NCBI RefSeq assembly: GCF_018304945.1
Contig: NZ_JAGQEE010000002.1
Span: 310,001 to 374,000, forward strand
DNA: 64,000 nucleotides
Direction of reading: 5' to 3'
From: Collimonas humicola
GTDB taxonomy: Bacteria; Pseudomonadota; Gammaproteobacteria; Burkholderiales; Burkholderiaceae_D
This document shows positions 1-8,445 of the stretch, piece after piece. The notes beneath the pieces were generated by a model. It searched no databases. It was not told the origin of the DNA and worked only from the letters and a program-made list of their open reading frames with translations. Numbering within the stretch: position 1 is the stretch's first letter; the number at the start of each line of letters is the position of its first letter. A program made the translations under genes and the position numbers.

Positions 1-354
1 GCGCTGGTGCTGCCGCTGGCGCTGGCCTTCCTGGGCTATACCTCGCTGCAGGGCCACAACACTTTCAGCAGCGCCTCCACCTCCACCAAATGGCTGCTGG
101 CGGCGGCCGGGCCGATCACCTCGATTCCCTTGCTGATGTTCGCCGCCGGCGCCCGCCGCATTCCCTTGTCGCTGGTCGGCGTGCTGCAATACATCACGCC
201 TTCGCTGCAATTGCTGTTCGGCGTCTGGCTGTACGGCGAGCAGCTGGACGGCGACCGCCTCAACGGTTTTATCGTCATCTGGTGCGCTTTGGCGCTGTAT
301 TCGGCCGAGGGACTGTGGCGAACGTTTAAAATACGCCCAGGCGCGTCGGCCTGA
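1..354 (+). CDS. rarD: RarD-type EamA/DMT permease, C-terminal part (5' end outside window)
   Basis: This is the C-terminal ~117 residues of a drug/metabolite-transporter-superfamily permease, cut by the window start; the frame is open from base 1. The end resembles RarD proteins: a membrane segment followed by GARRIPLSLVGVLQYITPS, then LQLLFGVWLYGEQ and a last hydrophobic stretch FIVIWCALALYSAEGLW. RarD proteins are about 300 residues long with ten inner-membrane helices; their substrate is unsettled (the name comes from 'chloramphenicol-sensitive' annotations). The TGA stop is at 352-354, and ettA follows 114 bases later on the same strand. Family assignment is fairly sure; the transported compound is unknown. 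Confidence 0.8.
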   Translation, partial: ALVLPLALAFLGYTSLQGHNTFSSASTSTKWLLAAAGPITSIPLLMFAAGARRIPLSLVGVLQYITPSLQLLFGVWLYGEQLDGDRLNGFIVIWCALALYSAEGLWRTFKIRPGASA

Positions 355-468
355 AGGTTGAAGCTTAACAACTCGTCAACCCGGCACGCATAAGTTATTC
401 TTGGCAGTTGCGGCTCGTTATCAAGGGCCGCCCTATTCACCGCATTACTTTTAATATCACTGCTCCTC

Positions 469-2136
469 ATGGCTCAATACGTCTACACAATGAACAAGGT
501 CGGCAAGATCGTGCCGCCCAAACGCCAGATCCTGAAAGATATTTCGCTGTCGTTCTTCCCCGGCGCCAAGATCGGCGTGCTGGGCCTGAACGGTTCCGGC
601 AAGTCGACCCTGCTGAAAATCATGGCCGGCATCGACAAGGACATCCAGGGTGAAGCAGTCCCTATGCCGGGCCTGAACATCGGCTACCTGCCGCAGGAAC
701 CGCAGCTCGATCCGGAGCAGACCGTGCGCCAGGCCGTCGAAGGCGGACTGGGCGAAGCGTTTGAAGCGCAAGCCAAGCTGGATGCGGTGTATGCCGCCTA
801 TGCCGATGAAAATGCCGACTTCGACGCGCTGGCAGCCGAACAGGCGCGCCTGGAAGACATCCTGGCCACCGCCGGCGACGGCAACCTGGACCTGCAGCTG
901 GAAATGGCCGCCGACGCCCTGCGCCTGCCGCCATGGGACGCCAAGATCGGCATCCTCTCCGGCGGTGAAAAGCGCCGCGTGGCGCTGTGCCGCTTGCTGC
1001 TGTCGAAACCCGACATGCTGCTGCTGGACGAACCGACCAACCATCTGGACGCCGAATCGGTCGAATGGCTGGAGCAGTTCCTGCAACGCTTCCCGGGCAC
1101 CGTGGTCGGCATCACCCATGATCGCTACTTCCTCGACAACGCCGCCGAATGGATCCTGGAACTGGACCGTGGCCACGGCATCCCGTGGAAGGGCAACTAC
1201 AGCTCCTGGCTGGAGCAAAAGGGCGATCGCCTGAAACAGGAAGAAGCAACCGAATCGTCGCGCCAGAAAACCATCGCCAAGGAACTGGAATGGGTGCGCC
1301 AGAATCCGAAAGGCCGCCAGGCTAAGAGCAAGGCGCGCCTGGCCCGTTTCAATGAACTGAGCGAACACGAGTACCAGAAGCGCAACGAGACCCAGGAAAT
1401 CTTCATCCCGGTCGCTGAGCGCCTGGGCAATGAAGTGATCGAATTCAAGAATGTGTCGAAATCGTTCGGCGACCGCATGCTGATCGACAACCTCAGCTTC
1501 CGCATCCCTGCCGGCGCCATCGTCGGCATCATCGGCCCTAACGGCGCCGGTAAATCGACCCTGTTCAAGATGATCACCGGCAAGGAACAGCCGGACAGCG
1601 GCGAAGTAGCGATCGGCACCACCGCCCGCGTCTCCATCGTCGACCAGTCGCGCGACTCGCTGGCGGACCAGAAAACCGTGTTCGAAGACGTCTCCGGCGG
1701 CGCCGACATCCTCACCGTCGGCCGCTTTGAAATGCCGTCGCGCGCCTACCTGGGACGCTTCAACTTCAAGGGCGGCGACCAGCAAAAGATCGTCGGCAAC
1801 CTGTCCGGCGGCGAACGCGGCCGGCTGCACCTGGCCAAGACCCTGCTACAGGGCGGCAACGTGCTGCTGCTGGATGAACCGTCCAACGACCTTGACGTGG
1901 AAACTCTGCGCGCGCTGGAAGACGCCTTGCTGGAATTCGCCGGCAGCGTGATGGTGATCAGCCATGACCGCTGGTTCCTGGACCGTATCGCCACGCACAT
2001 CCTGGCCTTCGAAGGCGAATCGCAAGTGTCGTTCTTCGACGGCAACTACCAGGAATACGAAGCCGACAAGCGCAAGCGCCTGGGTGAAGAAGGCGCCAAG
2101 CCCAAGCGCATCCGCTACAAGCCTGTGACGCGCTGA
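469..2136 (+). CDS. ettA: Energy-dependent translational throttle protein EttA (ABC-F ATPase)
   Basis: The 555-residue product has the length and order of EttA, a cytoplasmic ABC-F protein that binds the ribosomal E site and gates the first elongation cycle according to the ATP/ADP ratio. Two ABC cassettes without membrane segments are visible: Walker A GLNGSGKST near residue 42 and GPNGAGKST near 359, signature motifs LSGGEKRR and LSGGERGR, and Walker B LLLLDEPTNHLD and LLLLDEPSNDLD. The linker between them is rich in Lys/Arg (RQNPKGRQAKSKARLARF), as expected for the P-site-tRNA interaction motif. The ATG at 469 begins MAQYVYTMNKVGKIVPPKR, typical of EttA N-termini. A bidirectional terminator follows at 2151-2187. 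Confidence 0.97.
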   Translation: MAQYVYTMNKVGKIVPPKRQILKDISLSFFPGAKIGVLGLNGSGKSTLLKIMAGIDKDIQGEAVPMPGLNIGYLPQEPQLDPEQTVRQAVEGGLGEAFEAQAKLDAVYAAYADENADFDALAAEQARLEDILATAGDGNLDLQLEMAADALRLPPWDAKIGILSGGEKRRVALCRLLLSKPDMLLLDEPTNHLDAESVEWLEQFLQRFPGTVVGITHDRYFLDNAAEWILELDRGHGIPWKGNYSSWLEQKGDRLKQEEATESSRQKTIAKELEWVRQNPKGRQAKSKARLARFNELSEHEYQKRNETQEIFIPVAERLGNEVIEFKNVSKSFGDRMLIDNLSFRIPAGAIVGIIGPNGAGKSTLFKMITGKEQPDSGEVAIGTTARVSIVDQSRDSLADQKTVFEDVSGGADILTVGRFEMPSRAYLGRFNFKGGDQQKIVGNLSGGERGRLHLAKTLLQGGNVLLLDEPSNDLDVETLRALEDALLEFAGSVMVISHDRWFLDRIATHILAFEGESQVSFFDGNYQEYEADKRKRLGEEGAKPKRIRYKPVTR

Positions 2137-2150
2137 CAGATGTAAAACAA

Positions 2151-2187
2151 AAAGGGGAAGCACGATGTGCCTCCCCTTTATTTTTTA
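2151..2187 (+). terminator. Bidirectional rho-independent terminator after ettA
   Basis: AAAGGGG (2151-2157) pairs with CCCCTTT (2173-2179), and GCAC pairs with GTGC around a GAT loop; one A-C mismatch interrupts the stem. ATTTTTTA follows on the plus strand. On the minus strand the same hairpin is followed by TTTTTGTTTT, so it can also stop transcripts of the convergent DUF4337 gene. Confidence 0.85.
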
Positions 2188-2201
2188 TCCCGGCGTTGAA
2201 G

Positions 2202-2780
2202 TCAGATGTGCTGCCAGGCCAGGATGCCCAGCGCCACGCTGACTCCCGCTGCGCCGTAGGCTACCTTCTTCAGCCACTCCTTGCGCGTCAGCAGCGTGAT
2301 CGCCGCCAGCGAAATGGCGATCTGGATCGCCATCATCGCCTGCGCCCAGCGGTGATGCTGGTGCAAGACCTGCTCCGATTTCTCATCCCAGGCGCTGGCC
2401 TCTTCTTCCAGCGCTTGCGCCTTCTTTTGCACCACTTCTTTTTCGCCCTTGTAGCGCTGCGCCTCGGCTGCGTAGTGCGCCGCATCGACGCCCGGAATAT
2501 GAGTCGCCAGTTCGGCCAGGTTCTGCCGGCTGGATTTGGCCTGGTAGTAATTCCACTGATTGGACGCTTCGGTTTTCTTGATGGCGGCGTTGTTCTTGTT
2601 CATCGCCGCTTCGCTTTCGGTGGAACCGGCCTGGTAGCTGAACATGGCCCCGATGGTCGCCATGATGGCGGTCATCACGGCGATCTTGCCGGCGAAATTG
2701 TCGCCGCTGCCGTGGGCGTGCTCGGTGACGTGTTCCAGGTGGTGTTCGTGCGGGCTGGGGACTTCGAATTCTTCGGACAT
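2202..2780 (-). CDS. DUF4337 family membrane protein
   Basis: The product has 192 residues from the ATG at 2780 (MSEEFEVPSPHEH). A TTG 30 bases upstream is in frame but has no ribosome-binding site, so the ATG is preferred. The order of features fits DUF4337: an acidic, His-rich N-terminus, one hydrophobic segment (KIAVMTAIMATIGAMFSYQAG), a charged, probably coiled-coil middle (QRYKGEKEVVQKKAQALEEE), and two further hydrophobic segments at the C-terminus. No enzyme motif is visible, and the family has no established function. It converges on ettA and shares its terminator. Confidence 0.8.
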   Translation of the reverse strand: MSEEFEVPSPHEHHLEHVTEHAHGSGDNFAGKIAVMTAIMATIGAMFSYQAGSTESEAAMNKNNAAIKKTEASNQWNYYQAKSSRQNLAELATHIPGVDAAHYAAEAQRYKGEKEVVQKKAQALEEEASAWDEKSEQVLHQHHRWAQAMMAIQIAISLAAITLLTRKEWLKKVAYGAAGVSVALGILAWQHI

Positions 2781-3163
2781 GGTTAGGCGATGATTAAGTG
2801 TGGAAGACAAATTTAATTTACATTATGCAATATTAAGGCCGCTAGAAATTCTACTTTAAGCAAATATCGATTGCCCCAGCAAATAAAATCGCGCGTTTCC
2901 TCCTGAAACAACGCCCCTGCGCCGCCGATCACGGGCCAGAAGCACCGCGCAGCAACTGATCAAGCAGCCTGGAAGCGCCCGATGCACATACCGATCCGGG
3001 ACTCTAGTTTGCCGGATTGGCCCGATATTCCCGCTTTGTAAAATTGCTATTGGGATAGAATTCATAGCCGATTGCTATCGAAACAGATGATTTTTAGTCG
3101 TCATCGATGGCGTGAATTTCCGGCAGGCGGCTAGCCCAAGAGTATCAGTATCGTTCTCGCAAT
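2781..3163. other. Intergenic region before the YfhO gene
   Basis: This 383-base gap separates the divergent DUF4337 and YfhO genes. The first ~80 bases are AT-rich and should hold the DUF4337 promoter; the stretch around 3036-3066 is AT-rich and is the best place for a YfhO promoter. Neither promoter can be fixed confidently. A 69-codon minus-strand reading frame in the gap has no ribosome-binding site or recognisable product. No repeat or RNA gene was recognised. Confidence 0.4.
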
Positions 3164-5461
3164 ATGACAAATAATAAAAAATCCCTGCTGGTTTTTTTCG
3201 TCTTGCTCTTGTTTACCCTGGCTTTTTGGTGGCCAACGCTGATCGGCGGCAAGAGCCTGATTCACGGCGATTCGATCATCCATGGCTTGCCGCTGTTCGA
3301 TTTTCATTCCCGGTTCCTGCATGGCGGCGATACGCCGCTATGGACCGATAAGGTCTACGGCGGCCATCCGCTGTTTGCGGAAGGACAAGGCGGTTTTGCC
3401 AGTCCGCTCAATATCCTGCTGGCCTGGCTGCTGCCGCCGGTCATCGGCGCCAATATCTTCCATCTGGCATGCATGCTGATAGCCGCCAGCGGCGTCTTCG
3501 TGCTGTGCCGGATCCTGGAGCGCAGCGTCTGGTCGGCCGGCTTTGCCGCGCTGGCGCTGGCCTTTTCCACGGCCTGGCTGCTGGAGCAGAATAACCTGAC
3601 GATTTCCGGCACGCTGGCCTGGGTTCCCTGGGCTCTGGCGGCGACGGAAGCCTGGCTGAAGAAGCCGGTTGTCAAACATGCGGTGCTGCTGGCGATGGCG
3701 GCGGCGATGATGATCCTGGCAGGCTATCCTCAGCTAGTGCACGCGACTGTGCTGTACGCGGTATTTTCTTTGCTGCCCATGCCGTTTTGCACAGACGGCA
3801 AAAACTTTTGGCAAGCCCGGCGACGTCAACTGATGGCGACGGCAATGCTTGCGGCATTGCTGTTCCTGGGGCTCTCCGCAGTGCAATTGCTGCCTCTGCT
3901 TGAGCTTGTATCTTTATCGCACCGCAGCGCTGGCGTGGGACTGTATTTTGAGTTCTTGCCGATGGCGATACTGCGCGGCTTGTTATATGCCCCCGACCAG
4001 CTGGCGCTGGCGCGCGACAAGCTCGACCAGATTCCCGGCGTGGGCAGCTTGCTGGTCTGCATGCTGGCGTCGCTGTTCCCGCTGTTCAGGTCGTCATGGC
4101 GCGCAAAAGGATATTTGCTTGCGGTGCTCATATTGATCCAGCTTGGCGCGGGCAAAACATCGCCCCTGTTCCGCATTGTGTACGACTGGCATCTGGTGCC
4201 CGGTTTGCATTTCTTCAGGACCACGCAGTCCTACCTGGAAGTTGCCGGCGTCGGGATTGCTGTCCTGGCTGCCTTCGCCATCGACGGCTTGGGCAGTTAT
4301 GCGCAGCCGGCCGCCGCAACGTGGCGGCGTAACTGGCGTGCATGGGTCCTTGCGGCTATCTTCGCGGCGGCATGGAGCATCCTGATCGCCATCAGTTTCG
4401 ACAGGACGATACAGTGGCAGCACCTGGCCATCGCCGCCGCGGCATCGATTGCCAGCCTCATCCTGGTTGCCTGCGGCAAGGCAGGCCGCATCCCGTTGCT
4501 GATGTTTTTGCTGCTGGCGCTGGAGTGTTTTGCGCTACGCTTGCACCTGATCCATTTCGGCGATATCTCTCTGCTGCAACGGCCGGCAACCCTGACGGCA
4601 TTGGCGCAGCGTTATCCGATCCAGGACACAAAATTCATCAACCGTAGCCTGGCTATTTCCTATGCCTTGCGCAACTCTCACGTCGCTGGCCTGGATAACA
4701 ATGCAGAACGCGCATTGTCCTCGAATGCCGCGCTCAGCAACTTGCGCTGGGATACGCCGTCGGAAGACGGCGCGCTGGCCTTGCCCTTGCGCGGCAGGGC
4801 TCTGCTGATCCCGGTGTTTGACGATGAAATGGAGGGCCGCGCCAAAACAAGGCCTGGCCAGCGCGCCATCGATCTGCTCGGCGTCCGTTTCATTTCCGCC
4901 GACCGGCAATTGACTGCGCCCGGCTTCCAGGTGGCGGTGCACGACGAGCGCCTGGATATGTGGATCATGGAAAACACCGCCGCGCAGCCGCTGTTCCAGA
5001 CCTTTACCCGCTATCGCCCGGTGCGCTCGGACGACGAGGCGCTGCAGCTGCTGCAAACGCCGCGCCAGCCGGAATTGCTTATCGAAGCAGCCGAGGGGCA
5101 GGCGCTGCCGCCCTTCTCGAACGCCGGCAACAAGCCAGATGCTATCCGTGTCAAGGTCCTGGCCAAGCAGCCAACCTTTTATGCGGTCGATGTGGACGCT
5201 AGCGAAGCGGGCTGGCTGTTCCTGACGGACGCCAATTATCCGGGCTGGCGCGCCACCGTGGATGGCCAGGCGACGCCGGTATTCAGCGCCCAGCTGCTGG
5301 GCAAGGCAGTGGCGATTCCGGCAGGCAGGCACAAGGTTGAATTCCGCTTCTCTTCGCCGACCTTCCGCTACGGCTTGTGGTTATCATTGCTGACGCTGCT
5401 GATTGCGGCAGGATTGGTGGTCCGGCAATTCCTGGCGCAGCGTCGATCCCAAGATAAATGA
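3164..5461 (+). CDS. YfhO-family multispanning membrane glycosyltransferase
   Basis: The 765-residue protein begins with a membrane segment after a short basic tail (MTNNKKSLLVFFVLLLF) and has about a dozen further hydrophobic segments up to residue ~470. A periplasmic domain follows, then a final helix (LWLSLLTLLIAAGLVVRQFL). VYGGHPLFAEGQGGFASPLN near residue 64 and LFLTDANYPGWRATVDG near the C-terminus are typical of the YfhO (PF09586) family. In Gram-positive bacteria YfhO is a GT-C-type transferase that moves sugars from a polyprenyl-phosphate carrier to envelope polymers. The next gene encodes the kind of enzyme that would make such a carrier, and gtrA follows, which supports an envelope-glycosylation role. 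The acceptor in this organism is unknown. Confidence 0.85.
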   Translation: MTNNKKSLLVFFVLLLFTLAFWWPTLIGGKSLIHGDSIIHGLPLFDFHSRFLHGGDTPLWTDKVYGGHPLFAEGQGGFASPLNILLAWLLPPVIGANIFHLACMLIAASGVFVLCRILERSVWSAGFAALALAFSTAWLLEQNNLTISGTLAWVPWALAATEAWLKKPVVKHAVLLAMAAAMMILAGYPQLVHATVLYAVFSLLPMPFCTDGKNFWQARRRQLMATAMLAALLFLGLSAVQLLPLLELVSLSHRSAGVGLYFEFLPMAILRGLLYAPDQLALARDKLDQIPGVGSLLVCMLASLFPLFRSSWRAKGYLLAVLILIQLGAGKTSPLFRIVYDWHLVPGLHFFRTTQSYLEVAGVGIAVLAAFAIDGLGSYAQPAAATWRRNWRAWVLAAIFAAAWSILIAISFDRTIQWQHLAIAAAASIASLILVACGKAGRIPLLMFLLLALECFALRLHLIHFGDISLLQRPATLTALAQRYPIQDTKFINRSLAISYALRNSHVAGLDNNAERALSSNAALSNLRWDTPSEDGALALPLRGRALLIPVFDDEMEGRAKTRPGQRAIDLLGVRFISADRQLTAPGFQVAVHDERLDMWIMENTAAQPLFQTFTRYRPVRSDDEALQLLQTPRQPELLIEAAEGQALPPFSNAGNKPDAIRVKVLAKQPTFYAVDVDASEAGWLFLTDANYPGWRATVDGQATPVFSAQLLGKAVAIPAGRHKVEFRFSSPTFRYGLWLSLLTLLIAAGLVVRQFLAQRRSQDK

Positions 5462-5507
5462 ATACCGACTCCGCAACGACGGAGGAGGACACAACAGGTG
5501 GAGATGT

Positions 5508-6500
5508 ATGTCAAACCCAGCCGTATCGAAACAGCGCATCGCCGTTGTCCTGCCGGCCTATAACGAAGAGCTGACCATCGCGGACACGGTCAGGGCATTC
5601 CACGCCGCCCTGCCGGAAACGGCCATCTACGTGGTCAACAATAATTCCAGCGACCGCACGCGCGAATGCGCCGAGCAGGTGTTGCGCGAACTGGCATGCC
5701 CGGGCCGGGTAGTAAACGAAACCCGCCAAGGCAAGGGCAGCGCGCTCAGGCGCGCGTTCATCGAAATCGACGCCGACATCTACGTGCTGGCCGACGCCGA
5801 CCTGACCTACCCCGCGCACCAGGCCCGTGAACTGATGGCGCCGGTGATCGAAGGCCGGGCCGACATGGCGGTGGGCGACCGCCAGTCGGGCGGCGATTAT
5901 GCGCGTGAAAACCAGCGCTCATTCCACGGTTTCGGCAACCGCCTGGTGCAATGGATGGTGAACCGCCTGTTCCGCGCCAGGCTGGTCGACATCATGAGCG
6001 GCTACCGCGTATTCAGCCGCGACTTCGTCAAGACTTACCCGGTGCTGGCGGAGGGCTTCCAGATCGAAACCGACATGACCTTGCATGCCTTGCACAAGCG
6101 CCTGCGCATTGTCGAAATACCGGTCGCCTACAAGGACCGGCCCAACGGCAGCGTTTCCAAGCTCAATACCTTGTCAGACGGCACCCGGGTGCTGTTTGCG
6201 ATCGCCCAGATTTTCCGCTACTACCGGCCGCTGGCGTTTTTCAGCGTGCTCAGCCTCATTCTGCTGTTGTCCGGCTTTGCCGCCGGCGTGCCGGTGTTCG
6301 ACGACTGGATTCAATATCGCTACATCTATCACGTCCCGCTCGCCATCCTGGCGACCGGCCTGTGCATTGCCTCGGTGATGGCGCTGGGCATCGGCCTGAT
6401 CCTGGATTCAGTGGCGCATCAGCAGCGTCTTGAATTCGAGCTGCGCTGGCTGGCGCGGTCGGAGCGCGCTGAAGTTCCGCCAGGCCGCGAAGCTGTCTGA
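5508..6500 (+). CDS. GT2 polyprenol-phosphate sugar transferase with C-terminal membrane anchor
   Basis: The chosen start is the ATG at 5508 (MSNPAVSKQRIAVVLPAYNEE), 4 bases after AGGTGGAG; the frame is open further upstream but lacks a better site. The 330-residue product has an N-terminal GT-A fold of the DPM1/CsbB kind: VVLPAYNEE near residue 12, the metal-binding acidic cluster LADADLTYP near 90, and MSGYRVFSRDF near 160. Two membrane segments follow at the C-terminus (FFSVLSLILLLSGFAAG and PLAILATGLCIASVMALGIG). Such enzymes transfer a sugar from a nucleotide donor to a polyprenyl phosphate on the cytoplasmic face. The gene is 46 bases after yfhO and converges with gtrA. The sugar cannot be read from sequence. 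Confidence 0.88.
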   Translation: MSNPAVSKQRIAVVLPAYNEELTIADTVRAFHAALPETAIYVVNNNSSDRTRECAEQVLRELACPGRVVNETRQGKGSALRRAFIEIDADIYVLADADLTYPAHQARELMAPVIEGRADMAVGDRQSGGDYARENQRSFHGFGNRLVQWMVNRLFRARLVDIMSGYRVFSRDFVKTYPVLAEGFQIETDMTLHALHKRLRIVEIPVAYKDRPNGSVSKLNTLSDGTRVLFAIAQIFRYYRPLAFFSVLSLILLLSGFAAGVPVFDDWIQYRYIYHVPLAILATGLCIASVMALGIGLILDSVAHQQRLEFELRWLARSERAEVPPGREAV

Positions 6501-6515
6501 ACACGGGCAGGAAAG

Positions 6516-6914
6516 TCATCCCGGCTTCCTGCGAAAGACAAAATAGCGCGCAGAGCAATAATTGACGAACATGCCGGCGATGCTGCCCAGCGCCACGCTT
6601 GCCAGCGGCCGGTAAGCGCCTGCGGGAAGCAGCGACAGCGCGATCGCGTAGACCAGGTAGTTGACCACGCCGCCGCCCAGCATCAGGCCGAAATACCTTG
6701 CATATTCCTGAGCCATCGACATGCCTGATACGCGATTGCGGAAGGTAAACCGGCGATTCAGCAGCCAGGTCGCTGTCGCTGCGCAAATGAAAGAGGGCAC
6801 GCGCGCCCAGTACAAACCCAGCCATCCCTTGAGCAGATACAGCACGCCCGCATCGACCAGGAATCCTGCCGTCCCGACGATGCCAAAGATGAGGAGTTCT
6901 CTACGGATGTTCAA
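6516..6914 (-). CDS. GtrA family membrane protein (putative lipid-linked sugar flippase)
   Basis: The 132-residue protein has four hydrophobic segments and the GtrA signature near the start (FGIVGTAGFLVDAGVLYLL). The start is taken as the TTG at 6914, with AGAGG seven bases upstream in mRNA sense. GtrA proteins are thought to flip polyprenyl-phosphate sugars across the inner membrane. The gene faces the GT2 gene tail to tail with 15 bases between stops. Together with GT2 and YfhO it would complete a synthesise-flip-transfer set. The role is family-level knowledge plus context. Confidence 0.88.
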   Translation of the reverse strand: MNIRRELLIFGIVGTAGFLVDAGVLYLLKGWLGLYWARVPSFICAATATWLLNRRFTFRNRVSGMSMAQEYARYFGLMLGGGVVNYLVYAIALSLLPAGAYRPLASVALGSIAGMFVNYCSARYFVFRRKPG

Positions 6915-7033
6915 TTGCGGCCTCTGTTTCGGACTCCTGCCATGCGCAGAAATCGGGTTATCGCTGATGCGGCAGCCATCTTAGCACCGGCGGCTGCGCC
7001 AAGAGATGCGTTGAAAACGCGCGCCGGAAAACA

Positions 7034-7073
7034 AAAAGCCGGTTGAATCAAGACTCTGATTCAACCGGCTTTT
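7034..7073 (-). terminator. Rho-independent terminator of ansB
   Basis: Two perfectly complementary 17-base arms (7034-7050 and 7057-7073) enclose a 6-base loop AGACTC. In mRNA sense of the minus strand the stem is followed by a U-rich run. It lies 25 bases beyond the asparaginase stop. Confidence 0.95.
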
Positions 7074-7098
7074 AGCTGCCTGGATCACAAACGCATGA

Positions 7099-8196
7099 TC
7101 AATAGGTGTAGAACATGCGCTGGATTTCCTTGGTGTCCTTGGTCTTGGTCAATGCCAGCATCAGCAGGATGCGGGCCTTTTGCGCGTTCAGCGTATCGGC
7201 CACCACGAAGTCCAGTTCGTCGTCGTTGGCTTCGCCGTTACGGGCTACGATGCCCTGGCCGACGCGGCTGGCGCGGACGATGATCACGCCCTTCTTGCGC
7301 GCTTCCACCAAAGGCGTTTTCATTTGCGCTGCGATGCTGCCGTCGCCGACGCCGGCCTGGATGATGCCCTTGGCGCCCGAAGCGACTTGCGCATCGAGTG
7401 CGGCGCGGGTCATGTTGGCGTAGCCGTAGATGATGTCGACCTGCGGCAGCACGTCCAGCTTGCTGATGTCGAACTCTGTATCGACCGTGTTCTTGCGGGT
7501 CGACTGGCGATAGAAGTAAGCCTTGTTGCCCTGGATGTAGCCCAGCATGCCGAGTTCGGTCGACTTGAAGGTGTCGGTGGTCGACGTATTGGTCTTGCTC
7601 ACTTCACGCGCGGAATTGATCTGGTCGTTCAGCGACACCAGCACGCCCTTGCCGATGGCATCCTTGCTGCCGGCCAGCAAAACCGCGTTGTACAGGTTGA
7701 TCGGACCGTCGGCCGAGATCGCGGTCGATGGGCGCATGGCGCCGACGACTACCACCGGCTTGCGGCTCTTGACGGTGAGGTCGAGGAAGTAAGCGGTTTC
7801 TTCGATGGTGTCGGTGCCGTGGGTGATGACGATGCCGTCCACATCCGGTTGCGCCAGCAGCGCGTTGACGCGCTTGGCCAGCTTCAGCCAGTGGTCGTTG
7901 GTCATGCTTTCGCTGGCGATCTGGAATACCTGCTCGCCCTTGACGTTGGCGACCTTTTTCAGCTCAGGAACCGCTGCGATCAGCTTTTCCACGCCTACGG
8001 TCGCCGAGGTATAGCCCACGGTCGTGGTGCTGTCGGCGCCGGTGCCGGCGATGGTGCCGCCGGTCGCCAGGATCACGACGTTAGGCAGTTTGGCCTGGTC
8101 TTGCGCCTGCGCCACGGAAGTCGACAGCAATAAAGCGCCGAACATCATCAATGCGTAAGAATGGAAACTGCGCAGTGTAAGTTTGCGGGTAGACAT
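7099..8196 (-). CDS. ansB: Type II (periplasmic) L-asparaginase
   Basis: The product hydrolyses L-asparagine to aspartate and ammonia. From the ATG at 8196, preceded by AGGAG, it has 365 residues; the frame is open further upstream, but that part is not protein-like. A signal peptide is visible (basic MSTRKLTLR, hydrophobic core, VAQAQ). The mature part begins VILATGGTIAGTG with the first nucleophilic Thr at about residue 45, and carries the second active-site motif ITHGTDTIEETAYFL and the conserved GAMRPSTAISADGP. It ends in the family-typical DTKEIQRMFYTY. It is a single gene with its own terminator. Some relatives also hydrolyse glutamine; sequence reading alone does not settle that. Confidence 0.95.
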   Translation of the reverse strand: MSTRKLTLRSFHSYALMMFGALLLSTSVAQAQDQAKLPNVVILATGGTIAGTGADSTTTVGYTSATVGVEKLIAAVPELKKVANVKGEQVFQIASESMTNDHWLKLAKRVNALLAQPDVDGIVITHGTDTIEETAYFLDLTVKSRKPVVVVGAMRPSTAISADGPINLYNAVLLAGSKDAIGKGVLVSLNDQINSAREVSKTNTSTTDTFKSTELGMLGYIQGNKAYFYRQSTRKNTVDTEFDISKLDVLPQVDIIYGYANMTRAALDAQVASGAKGIIQAGVGDGSIAAQMKTPLVEARKKGVIIVRASRVGQGIVARNGEANDDELDFVVADTLNAQKARILLMLALTKTKDTKEIQRMFYTY

Positions 8197-8345
8197 AAAT
8201 CTCCTGATTTTGTTAATAGTTGTGGACCACAGCCTAGGCTGGGAAAAAAAAAACAAGCCGCGGTCACGCGACAGTTCTACATTCTGCAAATGCGCCGTCA
8301 CGCAGCGAAACTGTAACGGAAAGTGGACAGTCAACCTATGCCAAC

Positions 8346-8365
8346 TATGCATAGGTTTATGCATA
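8346..8365. promoter_or_regulatory. Paired TATGCATA palindromes upstream of ansB
   Basis: The 8-base palindrome TATGCATA occurs at 8346-8353 and again at 8358-8365, 12 bases start to start. A partial copy (CTATGCC) lies just before, at about 8336. The pair sits in the 249-base gap upstream of ansB and could be an operator. No regulator is assigned. Confidence 0.35.
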
Positions 8366-8445
8366 ACCGTTATAGACATCGCAGCGGTCAGGCTTGCGGG
8401 TGTGCAATTTTATTATCAAAAAGAAATGCCGGTCAACGACATCGC

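Noticed and set aside
457-1830. 457-codon open frame on the minus strand opposite ettA
   Set aside because: It lies antisense to a clear ABC-F gene; the composition is an Ala/Arg/Gln-rich shadow typical of high-G+C sequence with no family match.
2856-3065. 69-codon minus-strand frame between DUF4337 and yfhO
   Set aside because: No ribosome-binding site, unlikely composition and no family resemblance.
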